A DNA stretch of 7,604 nt from Oscillospiraceae bacterium. Lineage in GTDB: Bacteria; Bacillota; Clostridia; Oscillospirales; Oscillospiraceae. This document shows, one piece after another, positions 6,684-7,604 of the stretch (position 1 is the first letter of the stretch; each line of letters opens with the position of its first letter). The DNA lies in the NCBI GenBank assembly GCA_029065305.1, contig JAIEIQ010000351.1, positions 1-7,604 of the forward strand, given 5' to 3'. A program made the translations under genes and the position numbers. The notes under the pieces were generated by a model. It worked only from the letters and a program-made list of their open reading frames with translations. It made no database searches and had not been told where the DNA came from.

Positions 6684-7604
6684 TTGAGCAGAGCTCTGGT
6701 ATCAATACCGGCGGACCTGAAGGAGGAGAACCGCCGGGCGGTGTTGTTCACCTTTCATGACAACGGGCGGCTCTCCGCTGTGGAGGTCGCGGAAAAGACC
6801 GGCATCAGCCGGCAGACCGTAAAAAAATGTATCGAGTATTATGAGGGGCTGGAGATCCTCCGCTCCTGCGGCAAGGGCAGCAGCTCCAGCCTGGGCGGAA
6901 AACGCCCCGAGCTGTTCTCCCTCAATGAGGAGATCCGACTGGTTTCCATCCTCATCCACCACAACGGGGTGATCCTGAATCTGACCGACGTCCACTACAA
7001 CCTGCTGGACCACTGGGAGACGGGGCAGACGCGGATTGAGAGCCTGGGGCACATGTTTGCCCTTGTCCGGCAGGGGGCGGAGACCCTCCGGCGGCAGGAG
7101 CTGGAGATGGTGCAGAGCGTCTGCATAGTGGCCCCAATCGCGCTGGACGAGCGCGGCGGGGTTCGGGTTGCCACGCCCTTCCCCCACTGGCCCAAGAGCG
7201 ACTTCGGGAGGTCCCTGACCAAAGCCCTGTGGGACATCTTTCCCACCACCCGGCGGGTGCTGAAGGTCAGCGACGGCAACGCGGCGGGCTTCGCGCTCCT
7301 CTACCAGAGGCCGGAGCTGCGCACCCGGGGCAGGGTGCTGTCCATCTACAGCGACGAGGGCATCGGCGGCGCCATCTTTTGGAACGGGGAGCTGGACGTG
7401 GGGGACAACCAGCTCTGCGGCGCCTTTGGACACATGGTGGTGGACCCCAACGACCCGGAGCCCTGCCCCTGCGGCGGGCGGGGGTGTCTGGAGCGGCTGG
7501 TCTGCCGGCGGAGGATGCGGGAGCGGCGTGCCCGGCAGGAGGAGGCCTACGGGGAGAGCTGTCTGGCCGGCGTGCCGGTGGAGGAGATGACCTTCCAGCG
7601 TCTT
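6684..7604 (+). CDS. ROK-family transcriptional regulator (NagC/XylR type), 3' end beyond window
   Basis: The reading frame is open from TTG at 6684 to the right edge, 307 codons; full-length relatives are about 380-400 residues. The TTG start is chosen because GGAGG lies eight bases upstream and no in-frame ATG or GTG fits; an in-frame stop is at 6648-6650. An N-terminal winged helix-turn-helix is visible at about 30-52 (LSAVEVAEKTGISRQTVKK), then the GKRPELFSLN junction (72-81) and the ROK sugar-kinase-like domain. The zinc motif is intact: His250, then CPCGGRGCLE with Cys261, Cys263 and Cys268. GIGGAIFWNG (226-235) matches the glycine-rich loop. In the usual ExGH sugar motif the Glu is Ala247, and the usual Asn before Asp197 is Ser196. 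It probably controls the adjacent importer; whether it represses or activates is not visible. Confidence 0.9.
   Translation, partial: MSRALVSIPADLKEENRRAVLFTFHDNGRLSAVEVAEKTGISRQTVKKCIEYYEGLEILRSCGKGSSSSLGGKRPELFSLNEEIRLVSILIHHNGVILNLTDVHYNLLDHWETGQTRIESLGHMFALVRQGAETLRRQELEMVQSVCIVAPIALDERGGVRVATPFPHWPKSDFGRSLTKALWDIFPTTRRVLKVSDGNAAGFALLYQRPELRTRGRVLSIYSDEGIGGAIFWNGELDVGDNQLCGAFGHMVVDPNDPEPCPCGGRGCLERLVCRRRMRERRARQEEAYGESCLAGVPVEEMTFQRL

Noticed and set aside
6702..7433. A 243-codon minus-strand open frame over the ROK gene
   Set aside because: It is antisense to the helix-turn-helix and ROK domain, which are clear on the plus strand from a TTG start.

Overview
The window comes from a GC-rich bacterium and reads as an ordinary chromosomal segment of a high-GC Clostridia member. 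An Oscillospiraceae-like gut anaerobe is my inference. The evidence is strong Shine-Dalgarno sites (AGGAGG type), sigma-A-like TTGACA/TATAAT-type promoters in AT-rich gaps, a class B sortase, a lipoprotein signal with an LTAC lipobox, and a YedF-type selenium-metabolism protein next to a small P-loop protein of a kind I associate with Firmicutes. Eight protein genes are supported, two of them cut by the window edges. There are no rRNA or tRNA genes, CRISPR arrays, insertion sequences or phage genes. No gap exceeds 300 bases.

Left part (1-1726, minus strand). In transcription order these are a class B sortase (822-1673) with its own extended -10 promoter, a small P-loop protein (306-716) with its own promoter, a GC-rich terminator-like hairpin (245-280), and the 5' part of yedF (1-212).

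Centre (1674-1867). This is a divergent control region. The sortase promoter faces left, and a TTGACA-17-TACCCT promoter faces right into an MBL-fold metallohydrolase (1868-2680). The leader of the hydrolase gene carries AT-rich inverted repeats and a direct repeat.

Right part (2681-7604, plus strand). A second strong promoter (TTGACA-17-TATTGT), with two abutting palindromes at its predicted start point, drives a complete sugar-type (CUT2/RbsABC-like) ABC importer. Its genes are a lipoprotein solute-binding protein (2848-3855), a permease (4000-4995) and a double-domain ATPase (5026-6546). A very stable nested hairpin lies between the binding-protein and permease genes, where it could make the binding protein more abundant than the membrane parts. 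After the ATPase comes a separate promoter overlapped by a perfect palindrome, then a TTG-initiated ROK-family regulator (6684 to the right edge, incomplete).

How it fits together (inference): the ROK regulator probably senses a sugar or sugar-like ligand and controls the importer, and perhaps the MBL hydrolase upstream of it. The hydrolase could process the imported compound or a derivative. The substrate cannot be named from sequence alone. The ATPase resembles XylG/GguA-type proteins in its N-terminal region, which hints at a pentose, galactoside or polyol. I see no clearly new system. The best leads are the MBL-importer-ROK arrangement, the three candidate regulatory palindromes, and altered sugar-pocket residues in the ROK protein.
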